From Bin5 sp965221345 (GTDB lineage Bacteria; Chloroflexota; Anaerolineae; Caldilineales; Caldilineaceae), in NCBI GenBank assembly GCA_965221345.1, contig CBDCSD010000001.1, positions 2,170,001-2,234,000 of the forward strand: DNA of 64,000 nt, in the 5' to 3' direction. Position numbers and translations under genes: made by a program. Every line of letters starts with the position of its first letter. Within the stretch, counting starts at the first letter, position 1. The notes beneath the pieces were generated by a model. That model did not search any database. It saw only the letters and a list, made by a program, of their open reading frames with translations, and was not told the DNA's origin. Below, piece after piece: positions 8,384 to 17,318 of this stretch.

Positions 8384-9706
8384 TTACTCGAATGTCGCCG
8401 ATACAAAAATACCAGGGTTAAACTGCGCCATACCCTCCTCCGGAAGCCGAATCGTCACCGGGAATGTCGAGTTGCCCTTTCCAGGCAAACTGATGGGGGA
8501 GATCTTTGCGATCGTCGAGAGGACGGTGATGTCATCGCTGCCGTACCTGGTGATCCGCACCGGATCACCGACCGACATTGTCAGCACCTGGTCCTGAGGT
8601 ACGCCCACAATCAGTTCCAATGCTGAGGAGTCGCCAATCACAGCTGCAGACGAAGTTGCCCCGATAACCGTTCCCTCTTCAGCGTTTAGAACCAACACGA
8701 CACCTGTCATCGGCGCCCGTACTACGGACTTGTCCCGACGCTGTTGCGTTTCCTCCAGGCCAACTAACGCCTGGCTTACCCTTAGCTCGGCTGACTTCTG
8801 GCTGCTGGTCAGCTCCATGATCCTTAAGATAGTCGCCTCCACAGCCGCAACCCTCGCCCTTCCCACCGCCAGCTCGACTTCCGAAACGCCTTTTTCCAGT
8901 TCGTTCAATGCGTGCTGGGCCCTGTGCCCCGCAGCCAGTGCCGACTGTAATTCGGAAGCACGCGGCGGCTGAGTCGCCTCATTGAATGATGCCTGCGCCA
9001 CATTTAGATCGATTGTGATTCGCTGCAAATTCGCAGCCTGCGGCGTCCGTCCCACATCGCCCCGCCAAGCGACATCATTATAGGCTCGCTGCGCCTGCGC
9101 TACGGCCAGCTCCGCTCTCTCAAGGTTGGCCCGCAGTTGCTGCAGGCGGGCCTCGGTTGGGCCGGCTCTTAATTCATTGTAGCGCGCCCAGGCGGCAGCG
9201 GCGCTTGCACGCGTCGCGGCAAACTCTTCTTCAGTCGCCCCGCCCGTCTCCAGCTTGGCCAGGTTGGACTTCTCCAGTTCCAGATTTGCTTGCGCAACAG
9301 CTAGATCGCTTTCGGATGACTGCTCGTTGATCTCCAGCAGAGCGATGCGAGTCAGCTCCAAGGCAATCTCTGCTCGCTGAACATTCCAGTCCAATTGCGT
9401 TGCATCCAACCGGAAGAGCTCCTGTCCCTCCTCCACCAGATCGCCAACTTCGACAAATACTTCCAACACCTCTCCGCCCACGCCCGGCGTAACCGCGCGC
9501 GACTTCTTTACCACCAGAGAGCCGAAATAGGTTGGAATGCTTGTCTGGGCTTCGACCGCGCCCGGCTGTGCCCCGGTGGAAGGCGTCAGCCCATCATTCG
9601 CCGCCAACGTGGCCGTGAGTTGCCCACTTCGAACGAGTACAACACCAGATGCAATCAGGGCGATCAGGAGCAAAATAGGCGCAACTCGACTAAATGTTCG
9701 GAACAT
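8384..9706 (-). CDS. HlyD/RND-type periplasmic adaptor (membrane-fusion) protein
   Basis: 440-aa adaptor of the HlyD/AcrA family that would link an inner-membrane exporter to the envelope. It has an N-terminal membrane anchor (residues 7-26), a first lipoyl half (P-G-V-G-G-E-V-L-E-V-F-V near residue 74), a long Ala/Glu/Leu-rich coiled-coil hairpin (about 105-320), a second lipoyl half (V-V-R-A-P-M-T-G-V-V) and a C-terminal beta-barrel. AGGAGG lies 5 bases before the ATG. No exporter gene is adjacent. The MacB-like ATPase/FtsX pair at 28.7-33.6 kb is the only candidate partner in the window and is far away. This family also occurs in organisms thought to lack an outer membrane. Confidence 0.85.
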   Translation of the reverse strand: MFRTFSRVAPILLLIALIASGVVLVRSGQLTATLAANDGLTPSTGAQPGAVEAQTSIPTYFGSLVVKKSRAVTPGVGGEVLEVFVEVGDLVEEGQELFRLDATQLDWNVQRAEIALELTRIALLEINEQSSESDLAVAQANLELEKSNLAKLETGGATEEEFAATRASAAAAWARYNELRAGPTEARLQQLRANLERAELAVAQAQRAYNDVAWRGDVGRTPQAANLQRITIDLNVAQASFNEATQPPRASELQSALAAGHRAQHALNELEKGVSEVELAVGRARVAAVEATILRIMELTSSQKSAELRVSQALVGLEETQQRRDKSVVRAPMTGVVLVLNAEEGTVIGATSSAAVIGDSSALELIVGVPQDQVLTMSVGDPVRITRYGSDDITVLSTIAKISPISLPGKGNSTFPVTIRLPEEGMAQFNPGIFVSATFE

Positions 9707-9862
9707 AATGGCCTCCTCTGAAGAATTCAGATCCTTCGGAGCCTGACTTCATCTTTTCGGTGGGAGGGGGAGCAGAACCGAAAATCGCTTTCTTTTGCAC
9801 TGGCCGCCGCTGTGTCGGACCAGTCACCCAGTCCCAATGCCGCTCGCCGGCACAACCTTAAT

Positions 9863-9891
9863 AGTATACCAATCGAGCAAGATCAACGCAA
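9863..9891 (-). promoter_or_regulatory. possible promoter of the membrane-fusion gene
   Basis: On the minus strand TTGCGT, a 17-base spacer and TATACT with an extended -10 (TGG before TATACT), about 157 bases before the ATG at 9706. The -35 match is only partial. The rest of 9707-10027 shows no gene. Confidence 0.4.
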
Positions 9892-10035
9892 AGTTGTTTC
9901 TGACACTGGTAACTGCAACTTTCATCACGTTACAGGTAGGAGTACGTACGCTTGCGAGCCAATTTGCGCCGATCCAAAGGGAACACTGGGGATTACCCGC
10001 GCGCAATCCTGCAAAGCGCCAATAGCATGTTTTCT

Positions 10036-11627
10036 GTAACTACTAAGGCATAGGATAGAAGGCACTAGAGCAAACGTAAAGCGAACAAAAAGCCAATGCG
10101 GATCTTATGTTGGCTGTGATAGAGTAGGCACTATGAGCGAATTGGTGGGAACAGGTCGAGAGCATCTAGAGCAGCTGTATCAAGAGAGCCTTGAGTTGGT
10201 CCAGGCCTTGCGTCAGCAAGTGGCTGGGCAACAAGCGTTAGTCCAGGAGCTGCAGGAGCAGGTGGCTGCGCAGCAGGTGTTGATCCAGGCATTGCAGGAT
10301 CAACTGGCGAAAGACAGTCACAATAGCAGCAAGCCGCCGAGCAGCGACGGTCTGAAGAAGCGCAGAAGCCAGAGTCTGCGTCAGTCTGGCAAGCGCCCGC
10401 GCGGAGGGCAACCTGGTCACAAAGGCCAGACTTTGACGCAAGTGGCGGAACCGCAGCATGTCATCCGCCATGCGCTGCCGGGTTGCCCGCACTGCCAAAC
10501 AGACCTGAAGGCGGTGGCTGCTGTGGGTCAGGTGAAACGGCAGGTGTTCGACATACCGCCGCTGGGCATCGAAGTGACCGAGCATCAGGCAGAGGTCAAG
10601 CAGTGTCCTGGCTGTGGCGGGCGCGTGAAGGCTGCCTTTCCGGCCGGCGTGAGCCAACCGACCCAGTATGGCCCGCGTCTGAAAGCGCAAGCCTGCTATC
10701 TGCACAACTATCAGTTGATACCGCTGGCGCGCACGACCGAGTTGCTGACCGATTTCTACGGACAAGCGCCCTCGGAGGCGGTCATCATCACAGACAGCCG
10801 TCAACTGGCGCCCCGCACTCAAACGAGTCGGGCGCACATCCAACAACAGCTCCTCGCCGCGCCTGTCGTCCATTTCGATGAGAGCGGCTTGCGTGTCGAG
10901 GGTCGGTTACAGTGGCTGCACGTGGCCAGCACAGCCAAGCTGACCCACTACCATGTCCATGACAAACGGGGGCATGTCGGCATGCGAGCCGGCGGCATCT
11001 TGCCCCGCTACCAGGGCGTTGCTCTGCATGACCACTGGGCCTCCTACCTCCAGTTTCCCGACTGCCAGCACGCATTCTGCAACGTCCATCATCTGCGCGA
11101 ACTGCGCTTTGTGTTCGCGCAATACGGCCAAGCATGGGCTGCGAAGATGGCCCACTTGTTGCGCACCATCAAAGCCGAAGTCGCATCGACCCCGGAACCG
11201 CACACTGCCTTACCCCCAGAGCGCTTGACCCACTACGAGGCCGAGTACGAGGCGCTCATTGCCCAAGGATTCGCCGCCAACCCGCCCCCTGAACAGACCC
11301 TACCCAGACCACGCGGTCGCCCCAAACAAGCGCCTCCAAAAAACTTGCTCGACCGCCTGCACAAACATAAATCTGGCGTCTTGGCCTTTATGTATGCTTT
11401 CCACATCCCCTTTGACAACAACCAGGTCGAACGCGATGTGCGCATGATCAAGGTGCAACAGAAAGTCTCTGGCGCCTTCCGCACACAAGAGGGCGCCGAT
11501 ACCTTCTGTGCCATCCGTTCTTATATCTCAACCGCTCGTAAACACGGCCTCAATGCCATTGATGCCCTCTACAACGCTTTCCTTGACCAGCCATTCATCC
11601 CTTCCGCATATCAGGCTTAGTAGTTAC
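10036..11627 (+). mobile_element. IS66-family insertion sequence (single-ORF, ISBst12-like), complete
   Basis: A 1592-bp element bounded by the inverted repeat GTAACTACTAAG (10036-10047) and CTTAGTAGTTAC (11616-11627), with a perfect 8-bp target duplication outside. It carries only a tnpC-type transposase and lacks tnpA and tnpB, as in the ISBst12 subgroup of IS66. The right inverted repeat overlaps the transposase stop codon. A second element with identical ends is at 40800-42352. Confidence 0.95.
10133..11620 (+). CDS. tnpC: IS66 family transposase (TnpC)
   Basis: 495-aa DDE transposase. The N-terminal 60 residues are a Gln/Leu-rich coiled coil. Next come the hallmark N-S-S-K-P-P-S-S-D-G motif and a basic R-G-G-Q-P-G-H-K-G segment, a zinc-finger-like region (C-P-H-C ... 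C-P-G-C-G-G) and the catalytic domain starting near V-H-F-D-E-S-G-L. The C-terminal part has the IS66 signature F-D-N-N-Q-V-E-R-D-V-R-M-I-K. The frame is intact, so the element may be active. The product is mostly near-identical to the copy at 40807-42255, but the first about 45 residues differ clearly. Confidence 0.95.
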   Translation: MSELVGTGREHLEQLYQESLELVQALRQQVAGQQALVQELQEQVAAQQVLIQALQDQLAKDSHNSSKPPSSDGLKKRRSQSLRQSGKRPRGGQPGHKGQTLTQVAEPQHVIRHALPGCPHCQTDLKAVAAVGQVKRQVFDIPPLGIEVTEHQAEVKQCPGCGGRVKAAFPAGVSQPTQYGPRLKAQACYLHNYQLIPLARTTELLTDFYGQAPSEAVIITDSRQLAPRTQTSRAHIQQQLLAAPVVHFDESGLRVEGRLQWLHVASTAKLTHYHVHDKRGHVGMRAGGILPRYQGVALHDHWASYLQFPDCQHAFCNVHHLRELRFVFAQYGQAWAAKMAHLLRTIKAEVASTPEPHTALPPERLTHYEAEYEALIAQGFAANPPPEQTLPRPRGRPKQAPPKNLLDRLHKHKSGVLAFMYAFHIPFDNNQVERDVRMIKVQQKVSGAFRTQEGADTFCAIRSYISTARKHGLNAIDALYNAFLDQPFIPSAYQA

Positions 11628-11634
11628 TGTTTTC

Positions 11635-13623
11635 TTATATCACCCGTTCATTGCCGCCGTCTATCGGAATCTGCGCGCCGGTCGTCTTGGAAAATACCGG
11701 CCCGGCCACGGCACAAGCCATCGCGGCCACATCAGCCGAGGTAATCTCTACTCTAAGCAGGTTCTTCGCTTTATAGTCATCCACGCTGATTCCGTAACTG
11801 GCAGCCCGTTTTTGCAACAGATCCTCTGTCCATAGCGCAGTGTCAAAGACCGCATTGGGATGCAGAACGTTCACCCTAATACCTGCCTCTGCCAACTCCA
11901 GGGCGGCGACACGGGCCAGCTGTGTAAGTCCAGCCTTTGCGACCGAATAGGCGCCCGCTCCCGGCCCCGGCGCCGGGGCATTCTTCGAGCCAATGATGAC
12001 CACGGCCGGGTCGCAGCCCAACTTCAGAAATGGCGCGCATAACTGCAAGAGGCGCTGCTGGCTGGTCAGATTGACTCGGATACTTCTGTCCCAATGGTCA
12101 GCATCCATCTCCGCCAACAACTGGCTGGCTGGAAATATGCCAGCGTTGCAAATGACTACATCCAGCCCGCCCCAACGCCGCACAGATTCTTCGACAGCCC
12201 TTCGCAGTGCATCGTCATCGGTAATGTCGCAGCAGATCCCAAGCACGGTCCCCCGGTCGAACAGTTCAGTAACCTCCGGATTGATATCCAGCGCGGCAAC
12301 GACCGCGCCCAAACTAAGAAATGCTTCGACGCAGGCCCGGCCGATGCCGCTGGCCCCGCCCGTAACGAGCGCCACTTTGCCTTGAAACGGCGGCGCCGTC
12401 CCCGCGCCCTTCAGCTTGGCCTGCTCCAGTTCCCAGTACTCGATCGCAAAAATGTCTTCCTCGCCAAGCGGCTGCCAACCTCCCAATGCCTCCGCCCATC
12501 CGATTGCCCGTAACGTGTGGCGCTTGATGTCGTCGATCACGCCAATCTCTTTGGGGCTGGCGCCGAAAGCCACGCTGCCCTGGCCCGGCCACAGCGCCCA
12601 GCGCGGCGCGGCGTCGAGTTGGGCGAGGCTGCCGTCCGTGTGTCGGGCAAAATATTCGCAGTATGCCGAAGCGTAGTCAGCCGCGTCCTTCTCCGCTCCG
12701 TCGCCCGAGACGACCAGCGGAATCCGCTTCGTGCGAATGACGTGGTCCGGCGTAAGCAGGCCCCGTGTCGCCAACTGGCGTGCGTCCGGCAACTCCGAGA
12801 ATTCTCTCACCGCCGCGCCGTCATCGAGCGATGCCAGAGTCGCTTGTCCTCTGACCTGCGAAACGGCTTTGCGCAACTGTGCCAACTCCTGCAGAGGCGC
12901 CTGAACGCCGGCAAACTTCTCTCCTCGTTCTCCCTCCAACTTTCTCTCGGCCCTCGGCTCTATGTACGCCTCGGCAGCCGTTACAATCTCAATGTGACGT
13001 TCGTAGCTTTCGCGGGCATTGTCGGCAAAGGTAAAGACACCGTGGTTGAGCAGAATCATCCCCGGCAACACATCCCAATCCGTGTTCAGCGTCATCTCGT
13101 ATATCTTGCGGGCGAGGATGAAACCGGGCATGACATAGGGGACGATCAGCATCTGCGGGCCGTACAGGTCGCGGACAAGGGCTTCGCCGTCCGGCGTGTT
13201 GGTTAGAGCTACAACCGCGTCTGCGTGGGAGTGATCGACGAAGCGAAAGGGTATAATCGCATGCAGGATTGCCTCTACCGATGGATTGGGCGCGTAGGGA
13301 TCGGTCAAAGCAGCCCTCTGGGCCGTGACCATGGCGCTGTCGCTCAGTTCCTCCAATCCAGCCATCCGCTGCAGCGCGTCCAGCCGCACCGGCGCAAATC
13401 CTGGCGCTTCGATCGTTGCTAGGTCCCAGCCGCTGCCCTTGACATACAGCACCTCTTCCTCGTCGCCGAATATGTCCAGCACCGTCGCCTTCACCGACGT
13501 GTTGCCACCCCCATGCAACACGAGTGAAGGATCGCTGCCCAGCAGCCGCGACGTATACACCCGCAACGCCAACGGATCACCAGAAAACTTAGCCGCCTCT
13601 GCGTCACTCCATCTACTGCGCAT
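11635..13623 (-). CDS. bifunctional class II aldolase / short-chain dehydrogenase
   Basis: 662-aa fusion. Residues 1 to about 400 form a class II aldolase domain (L-H-G-G-G-N-T-S-V-K, metal-ligand histidines in D-H-S-H-A-D, later L-N-H-G-V-F-T-F). Residues from about 410 form an SDR domain with T-G-G-A-S-G-I-G for NAD and Y-S-V-A-K for catalysis. Fusions of this kind act as rhamnulose-1-phosphate aldolase plus lactaldehyde dehydrogenase in L-rhamnose or L-fucose breakdown, giving DHAP and lactate. It is the last gene of a minus-strand cluster with an isomerase and an aldo/keto reductase. The IS66 element sits right after its stop codon and has removed any nearby native terminator, but the protein is intact. 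Confidence 0.85.
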   Translation of the reverse strand: MRSRWSDAEAAKFSGDPLALRVYTSRLLGSDPSLVLHGGGNTSVKATVLDIFGDEEEVLYVKGSGWDLATIEAPGFAPVRLDALQRMAGLEELSDSAMVTAQRAALTDPYAPNPSVEAILHAIIPFRFVDHSHADAVVALTNTPDGEALVRDLYGPQMLIVPYVMPGFILARKIYEMTLNTDWDVLPGMILLNHGVFTFADNARESYERHIEIVTAAEAYIEPRAERKLEGERGEKFAGVQAPLQELAQLRKAVSQVRGQATLASLDDGAAVREFSELPDARQLATRGLLTPDHVIRTKRIPLVVSGDGAEKDAADYASAYCEYFARHTDGSLAQLDAAPRWALWPGQGSVAFGASPKEIGVIDDIKRHTLRAIGWAEALGGWQPLGEEDIFAIEYWELEQAKLKGAGTAPPFQGKVALVTGGASGIGRACVEAFLSLGAVVAALDINPEVTELFDRGTVLGICCDITDDDALRRAVEESVRRWGGLDVVICNAGIFPASQLLAEMDADHWDRSIRVNLTSQQRLLQLCAPFLKLGCDPAVVIIGSKNAPAPGPGAGAYSVAKAGLTQLARVAALELAEAGIRVNVLHPNAVFDTALWTEDLLQKRAASYGISVDDYKAKNLLRVEITSADVAAMACAVAGPVFSKTTGAQIPIDGGNERVI

Positions 13624-13653
13624 GACCCTACGCTCCCGAATCTATCTAAAATA

Positions 13654-14409
13654 CTAGCCGGACAGCCGCTCAAGCGACTCCTGTACGCTGGGACGCCCGC
13701 CAGCTGCGACATCCTCCCGCCGACGCTGATGAAAAACCGTCAGAATCCCATTCGACTTGGCCAGCCCGCTGATCTCTTGACAATACTCGTCCAACTTCTC
13801 GCCAGGGATCGCCCACAGCGCAGTTTCATCAGAAAGCGCATCCAGGTAGGCCCGCGCACCGCAACAGCCCAGGCTCATCGCAGCCCGTCCGCCGTTTTTC
13901 ACCTGTGGCACAACCGCGCAGGCCGGCCTGCCCATCGCCAGCGGGATGCCCTCGTCGACACGCGCCACCGCTTCGGTTAAGATCAGGCTCTGCTGGGCGT
14001 GGGCAAACAGCAGGACCACATCGGCGGCCATGGGAAAGTCGGCCAGCGGACCGTAAACAGTGTGCCGGACCGGCTGTGCCAGGACCGGAATCCCAGCCAC
14101 CTCCTCCTCGCGCACGTAGTCCAATCCCTGCATTGCCTCCAGTGCCGTCATCAGCTCAACCGGCTGCGACGCCGAAGCACCTGCAAGGTTATGCGTGTGA
14201 ACGCCGATGGCACACAGTTCGTGATCCTTGGCGGCTGTCGAAAAGACGCGCTGGGCCGCCTCCTGCCAGAAGTAGCAACCCGCCGGCGCCACCTCCCCAT
14301 AGGGCTGTACTCCTGCCGGCAGTTCGTCGGCAAAGGCGAGCGCTACCGGCGGCAGCGAAAGCTGCAGCGACTCCTCAAGTTGCGCGGCCTGCGTAGTGTA
14401 ATTGTTCAT
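13654..14409 (-). CDS. DUF169 family protein
   Basis: 251-aa cytoplasmic protein of the DUF169 family. Family hallmarks are the early S-L-P-P-V-A-L-A-F segment, G-C-Y-F-W near residue 45, a run of conserved Cys and Gly residues (S-L-G-C-C-G-A-R-A-Y near 180) and the G-I-P-L-A-M-G segment before it. The role of the family is unknown. The conserved cysteines suggest metal or redox chemistry. GGAGG lies 8 bases before the ATG. It is 30 bases upstream of the aldolase-SDR gene, so the two are probably co-transcribed. Confidence 0.8.
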   Translation of the reverse strand: MNNYTTQAAQLEESLQLSLPPVALAFADELPAGVQPYGEVAPAGCYFWQEAAQRVFSTAAKDHELCAIGVHTHNLAGASASQPVELMTALEAMQGLDYVREEEVAGIPVLAQPVRHTVYGPLADFPMAADVVLLFAHAQQSLILTEAVARVDEGIPLAMGRPACAVVPQVKNGGRAAMSLGCCGARAYLDALSDETALWAIPGEKLDEYCQEISGLAKSNGILTVFHQRRREDVAAGGRPSVQESLERLSG

Positions 14410-14539
14410 CGGGCACTACCTCCTGAATGTGAATGGGCTTGACATGACTTCCGTGACCTGCGCCCGGCGCAAAGAGGCTGGCTTGCATAGACCGGGCCCA
14501 ATTCCCTGGCAATTGGAATTCGTCCAACGACGAAAAGCC

Positions 14540-14655
14540 TCACTTGAAAGCATCCCTGCTGTAGTCTATCCACGCCGGCTTGGGCTTGAATCCCAACCTG
14601 AGGTTGAGTGCAAACATCGGACTGTCTTCCTCGTTGCTGGTTTCGATCGTCTCTG
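14540..14655 (-). pseudogene. C-terminal remnant of a GNAT acetyltransferase
   Basis: In the gap between the aldo/keto reductase and DUF169 genes the minus strand reads E-T-S-N-E-E-D-S-P-M-F-A-L-N-L-R-L-G-F then K-P-A-W-I-D-Y and a stop. This is the typical C-terminus of a GNAT N-acetyltransferase ('N-x-P-M-x-x-I-N-x-x-L-G-F ... W'). The upstream acetyl-CoA-binding part cannot be found, so this is a scrap of a lost gene. The rest of 14410-14745 shows no gene. Confidence 0.55.
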
Positions 14656-14695
14656 CCCGTCTTCCCGGTTTTGCTCTGGAAAGGAGAGAGGCAAA

Positions 14696-14747
14696 GAACG
14701 CGTATTCCTGTCCACTCTCTTGAAATCGCCGAACAGAATACGCGTTC
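14696..14747 (-). terminator. hairpin overlapping the end of the aldo/keto reductase gene
   Basis: A perfect 12-bp inverted repeat, GAACGCGTATTC at 14696-14707 and GAATACGCGTTC at 14736-14747, overlaps the stop codon (14746-14748). The loop-proximal bases CTGT/ACAG can extend the stem past a one-base bulge. The minus-strand sequence after it is TTTGCCTCTCTCC, only moderately U-rich. It probably reduces read-through into the downstream DUF169/aldolase genes. Confidence 0.55.
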
Positions 14748-15771
14748 ACGACCTGGCGTTCAGCGTAGACATGTCGACGGCGCTGTCGCGCCGTTCGTGC
14801 ATGTTGGCCTCCATCGACTTCGGATAGCGATCAGGCAGGTGAGAAACGTCGTTGAGCCGCTTAAGTGCTTCGGCGGGCAGAACCCAGCCGCCTGCCCCGA
14901 GATTGTCGCGGGCTTGCTCCAGAGTGCGCGCGCCAACGATAGCGCTGGTGATGGCGGACTGTTCCAAAACCCACCGGGTCGCAACCTGGGCTGGGCTGCG
15001 TTCCAACTCTGCCGCCACTTCAAGCAGCTCCGCCAAGGTCTCGTCGGCATTGGCAGCGAAATTGTTCTGGGGAAAGGCCCAGCCTTCCTCCGAGCGCGTG
15101 CCGCTGTGCGTGCGTTCCCCCGGCCTGTACTTCCCTGTCAGGAATCCCCCGCCCAATGGGCTCCACACAACCACACCTATGCCCTTCAATTCGCAAACGG
15201 GGACGATCTCCTGCTCAATATCGCGCACTACCAGGCTGTATTGGGGCTGGAAGGCAGCAAAGCGCTCCCAGCCGTTGTGATCGCTGAGCCATATTGCTTC
15301 CATCAGACGCCACGCTTCAAAATTGCTGCATGCCGTGTAGCGTACCTTTCCCTGCCGCACCAAGTCATCCAGCGCCCGCAGGGTCTCGTCCAGCGGCGTC
15401 TGCGTGTCCACATGGTGGATGTAGAGGATGTCGATGTAGTCCATCTGTAAGCGGCTCAGACTGTCCTCAACCGAGTGCATCAAATGGAACCGGCTTGTGC
15501 CGGAGCTGTTGACATCGCCACCCATCGGATTGAAGAACTTGGTCGCTACTACGGCGTTGCGTCGACGTCCCTTCAGTACCCTGCCAACTATAGTTTCTGA
15601 AGCGCTGTCAGCGTAGGAATTGGCCGTATCGAAGAAGTTGACTCCGGCGTCGAAGGCAAGGTCGACGATGCGGGCAGCTTCTTGTTCGTCCGTGCCGTGA
15701 CCAAAGGTCATCGTCCCCAGGCAGATTTCCGAGACTTTCAGTCCGGTTCGCCCCAACCGTCGATATTTCAT
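14746..15771 (-). CDS. aldo/keto reductase
   Basis: 341-aa NADP-dependent aldo/keto reductase. It begins M-K-Y-R-R-L-G-R-T-G-L-K-V-S and shows the barrel motifs D-T-A-N-S-Y (catalytic Asp and Tyr), A-T-K-F (Lys) and Y-I-H-H-V-D (His). The cofactor-binding end includes V-G-A-R-T-L-E-Q. The ATG at 15771 follows GGAGGAAGGC; an upstream TTG in frame is unlikely. Such enzymes reduce sugar-derived aldehydes or oxidise aldoses. Here it sits between an isomerase and the DUF169/aldolase pair on the same strand, which fits a role in the same sugar pathway. Confidence 0.9.
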   Translation of the reverse strand: MKYRRLGRTGLKVSEICLGTMTFGHGTDEQEAARIVDLAFDAGVNFFDTANSYADSASETIVGRVLKGRRRNAVVATKFFNPMGGDVNSSGTSRFHLMHSVEDSLSRLQMDYIDILYIHHVDTQTPLDETLRALDDLVRQGKVRYTACSNFEAWRLMEAIWLSDHNGWERFAAFQPQYSLVVRDIEQEIVPVCELKGIGVVVWSPLGGGFLTGKYRPGERTHSGTRSEEGWAFPQNNFAANADETLAELLEVAAELERSPAQVATRWVLEQSAITSAIVGARTLEQARDNLGAGGWVLPAEALKRLNDVSHLPDRYPKSMEANMHERRDSAVDMSTLNARS

Positions 15772-15902
15772 GCCTTCCTCCAATCATTAACCATGGAAAA
15801 TCGGGTCCTGCGCAGCCTACTTCGCCAAGTCAAAGTGCGAACCGCTTCCCGCTGGCCCGAATCGGATCTGAGCGAGTCCAAGGTAACCTGAATGAACAGA
15901 TC

Positions 15903-17303
15903 CTAAATCCGCACAATTTCGAAACCGATCGCCTCGGCAAAAGTCTCCAGGGCCTGGCTATGATCCCCGTACCCCATTGCAATATGGTGGGAAGGCCCTT
16001 CCTGGCGCCAGTCCTCCATCACCTCATGCAGCGGTCGGGAAACCTTCACCCTCGCGTTCGGGTTGCCGATGTTGAGAATCGGCCCGTCAACGATCTCGCC
16101 GATCGTATAGATCAATTTGAACGTATCCCCCGCATCGAACTGCGTCAGGTTCAGCAGAGTCGCTGGCCCTTTTCTCAAATCAAAGTCGATGCCCAAACCA
16201 TGCCCGGATTTGCCGTGGTGAACGTCCAGATGCATCAGCCGCGGCTGACCGTCGGCCATGCCAATGTTGGAGGGTCCGTCGTGGCCCATCAGGAAGGAGT
16301 TCTCTTCGAAATCCATGGCAAAGAACTCGACAAACATGCCTCCGGCCCCCAGCAGATCCAGCAGTTTCATCGCCAGCGCCGTCTTGACGTCCCCCTCCGT
16401 GACGCCGGGACATCCTTGCGCCGCCAGCCGTGAGACTGCCAGTCCCGACTGCGCCCGCAACTGTGTTATTAACTCCTTTTCGCCCCACCAATAGTAGCCG
16501 AACGCGTCGATGTCGTGACGGCGGATGACCTCGTCGTAAGCGACCGCCAGTTGGGCCGAAAACCGCAAGTGCTCGTTTGTCACAGTAGCGTCTACGGCAT
16601 AGACTCGGCGCAACTCGGTGTACATCTCCTCCAACTGGTCGTCCGTAACTCTATGGTAGGCCTCTTCGAACTCCTCAACTTCCGGTCGCGCCAGCATCCG
16701 ACCCGTCACCCGCAGCAGCCTGTGTTCGTCAATCGGCATATCGGTCATGCCCGGGTACACCTGGCCGACCAGTCCGATGTTCAACCGGCGGAAACTGCGG
16801 GCCGCAGCCGCGCCGGCAAAGTCTGCCCGCAACTCTTGCCGCAGGCGCTCGTCGGCAAAGGACCCGGTACGCACCGCAAAACGGCGTCCTTGACTCGTTA
16901 GCGCGCCGGCGAACTCAGGAATGCAGCAGACGCCTTCGTGATGGAGATAGTCGGTCGTATCCGCCGCGGCGTAATCATACGAGCGATCCTCGTGCGCGTT
17001 GAGCAGTCGGATCGGTACATCCAACCCTTGGACTGCCGGCAGCATATCCATGCTCGGCGTGTAGCCGAAAGGAAAAACGAGCAGCAGATCGACTTCGGCG
17101 CGAAGGAACATTTCACCCGCCTCCGTCGCCTTTTGCGGTGTATCCACCAGCTCCGGTGCGACGACTTCTCCCAGCGGGTCCAGCAGTTCCCTCAGCTTGC
17201 CATACATGCTCAGACCCATCGACTTGAGCCTGGGGAACTGCTCCCAATAGTAGTGGTGCCCGGTCGGCAACAGGCCAATTCTTGCTCGCGTTCGTTCGGA
17301 CAT
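15903..17303 (-). CDS. L-fucose/L-arabinose isomerase family protein
   Basis: About 466 aa, of the family that includes FucI and AraA ketol isomerases, which interconvert aldoses and ketoses with Mn2+. N-terminal features are R-I-G-L-L-P-T-G-H-H-Y-Y-W and the central L-V-F-P-F-G-Y-T-P-S. The C-terminal half has the catalytic-type M-D-F-E-E-N-S-F-L-M-G-H-D-G-P-S-N, then H-H-G-K-S-G-H-G-L-G and a final H-I-A-M-G-Y-G-D-H. The ATG at 17303 has GGAGAG 7 bases upstream. Divergent members of this family act on various sugars, so the substrate is open. It follows the SAF-domain oxidoreductase by 15 bases, indicating an operon. Confidence 0.82.
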   Translation of the reverse strand: MSERTRARIGLLPTGHHYYWEQFPRLKSMGLSMYGKLRELLDPLGEVVAPELVDTPQKATEAGEMFLRAEVDLLLVFPFGYTPSMDMLPAVQGLDVPIRLLNAHEDRSYDYAAADTTDYLHHEGVCCIPEFAGALTSQGRRFAVRTGSFADERLRQELRADFAGAAAARSFRRLNIGLVGQVYPGMTDMPIDEHRLLRVTGRMLARPEVEEFEEAYHRVTDDQLEEMYTELRRVYAVDATVTNEHLRFSAQLAVAYDEVIRRHDIDAFGYYWWGEKELITQLRAQSGLAVSRLAAQGCPGVTEGDVKTALAMKLLDLLGAGGMFVEFFAMDFEENSFLMGHDGPSNIGMADGQPRLMHLDVHHGKSGHGLGIDFDLRKGPATLLNLTQFDAGDTFKLIYTIGEIVDGPILNIGNPNARVKVSRPLHEVMEDWRQEGPSHHIAMGYGDHSQALETFAEAIGFEIVRI

Positions 17304-17318
17304 CACCGGACTCTCCAA

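Larger units (their letters stand above)
10028..11635. repeat. 8-bp target-site duplication flanking the first IS66-type element
   Basis: TGTTTTCT occurs at 10028-10035 and again at 11628-11635, immediately outside the two inverted ends. IS66-family elements make 8-bp duplications. The perfect match indicates a simple, fairly recent insertion. The last base of the right copy is the third base of the stop codon of the aldolase-SDR gene. Confidence 0.95.
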
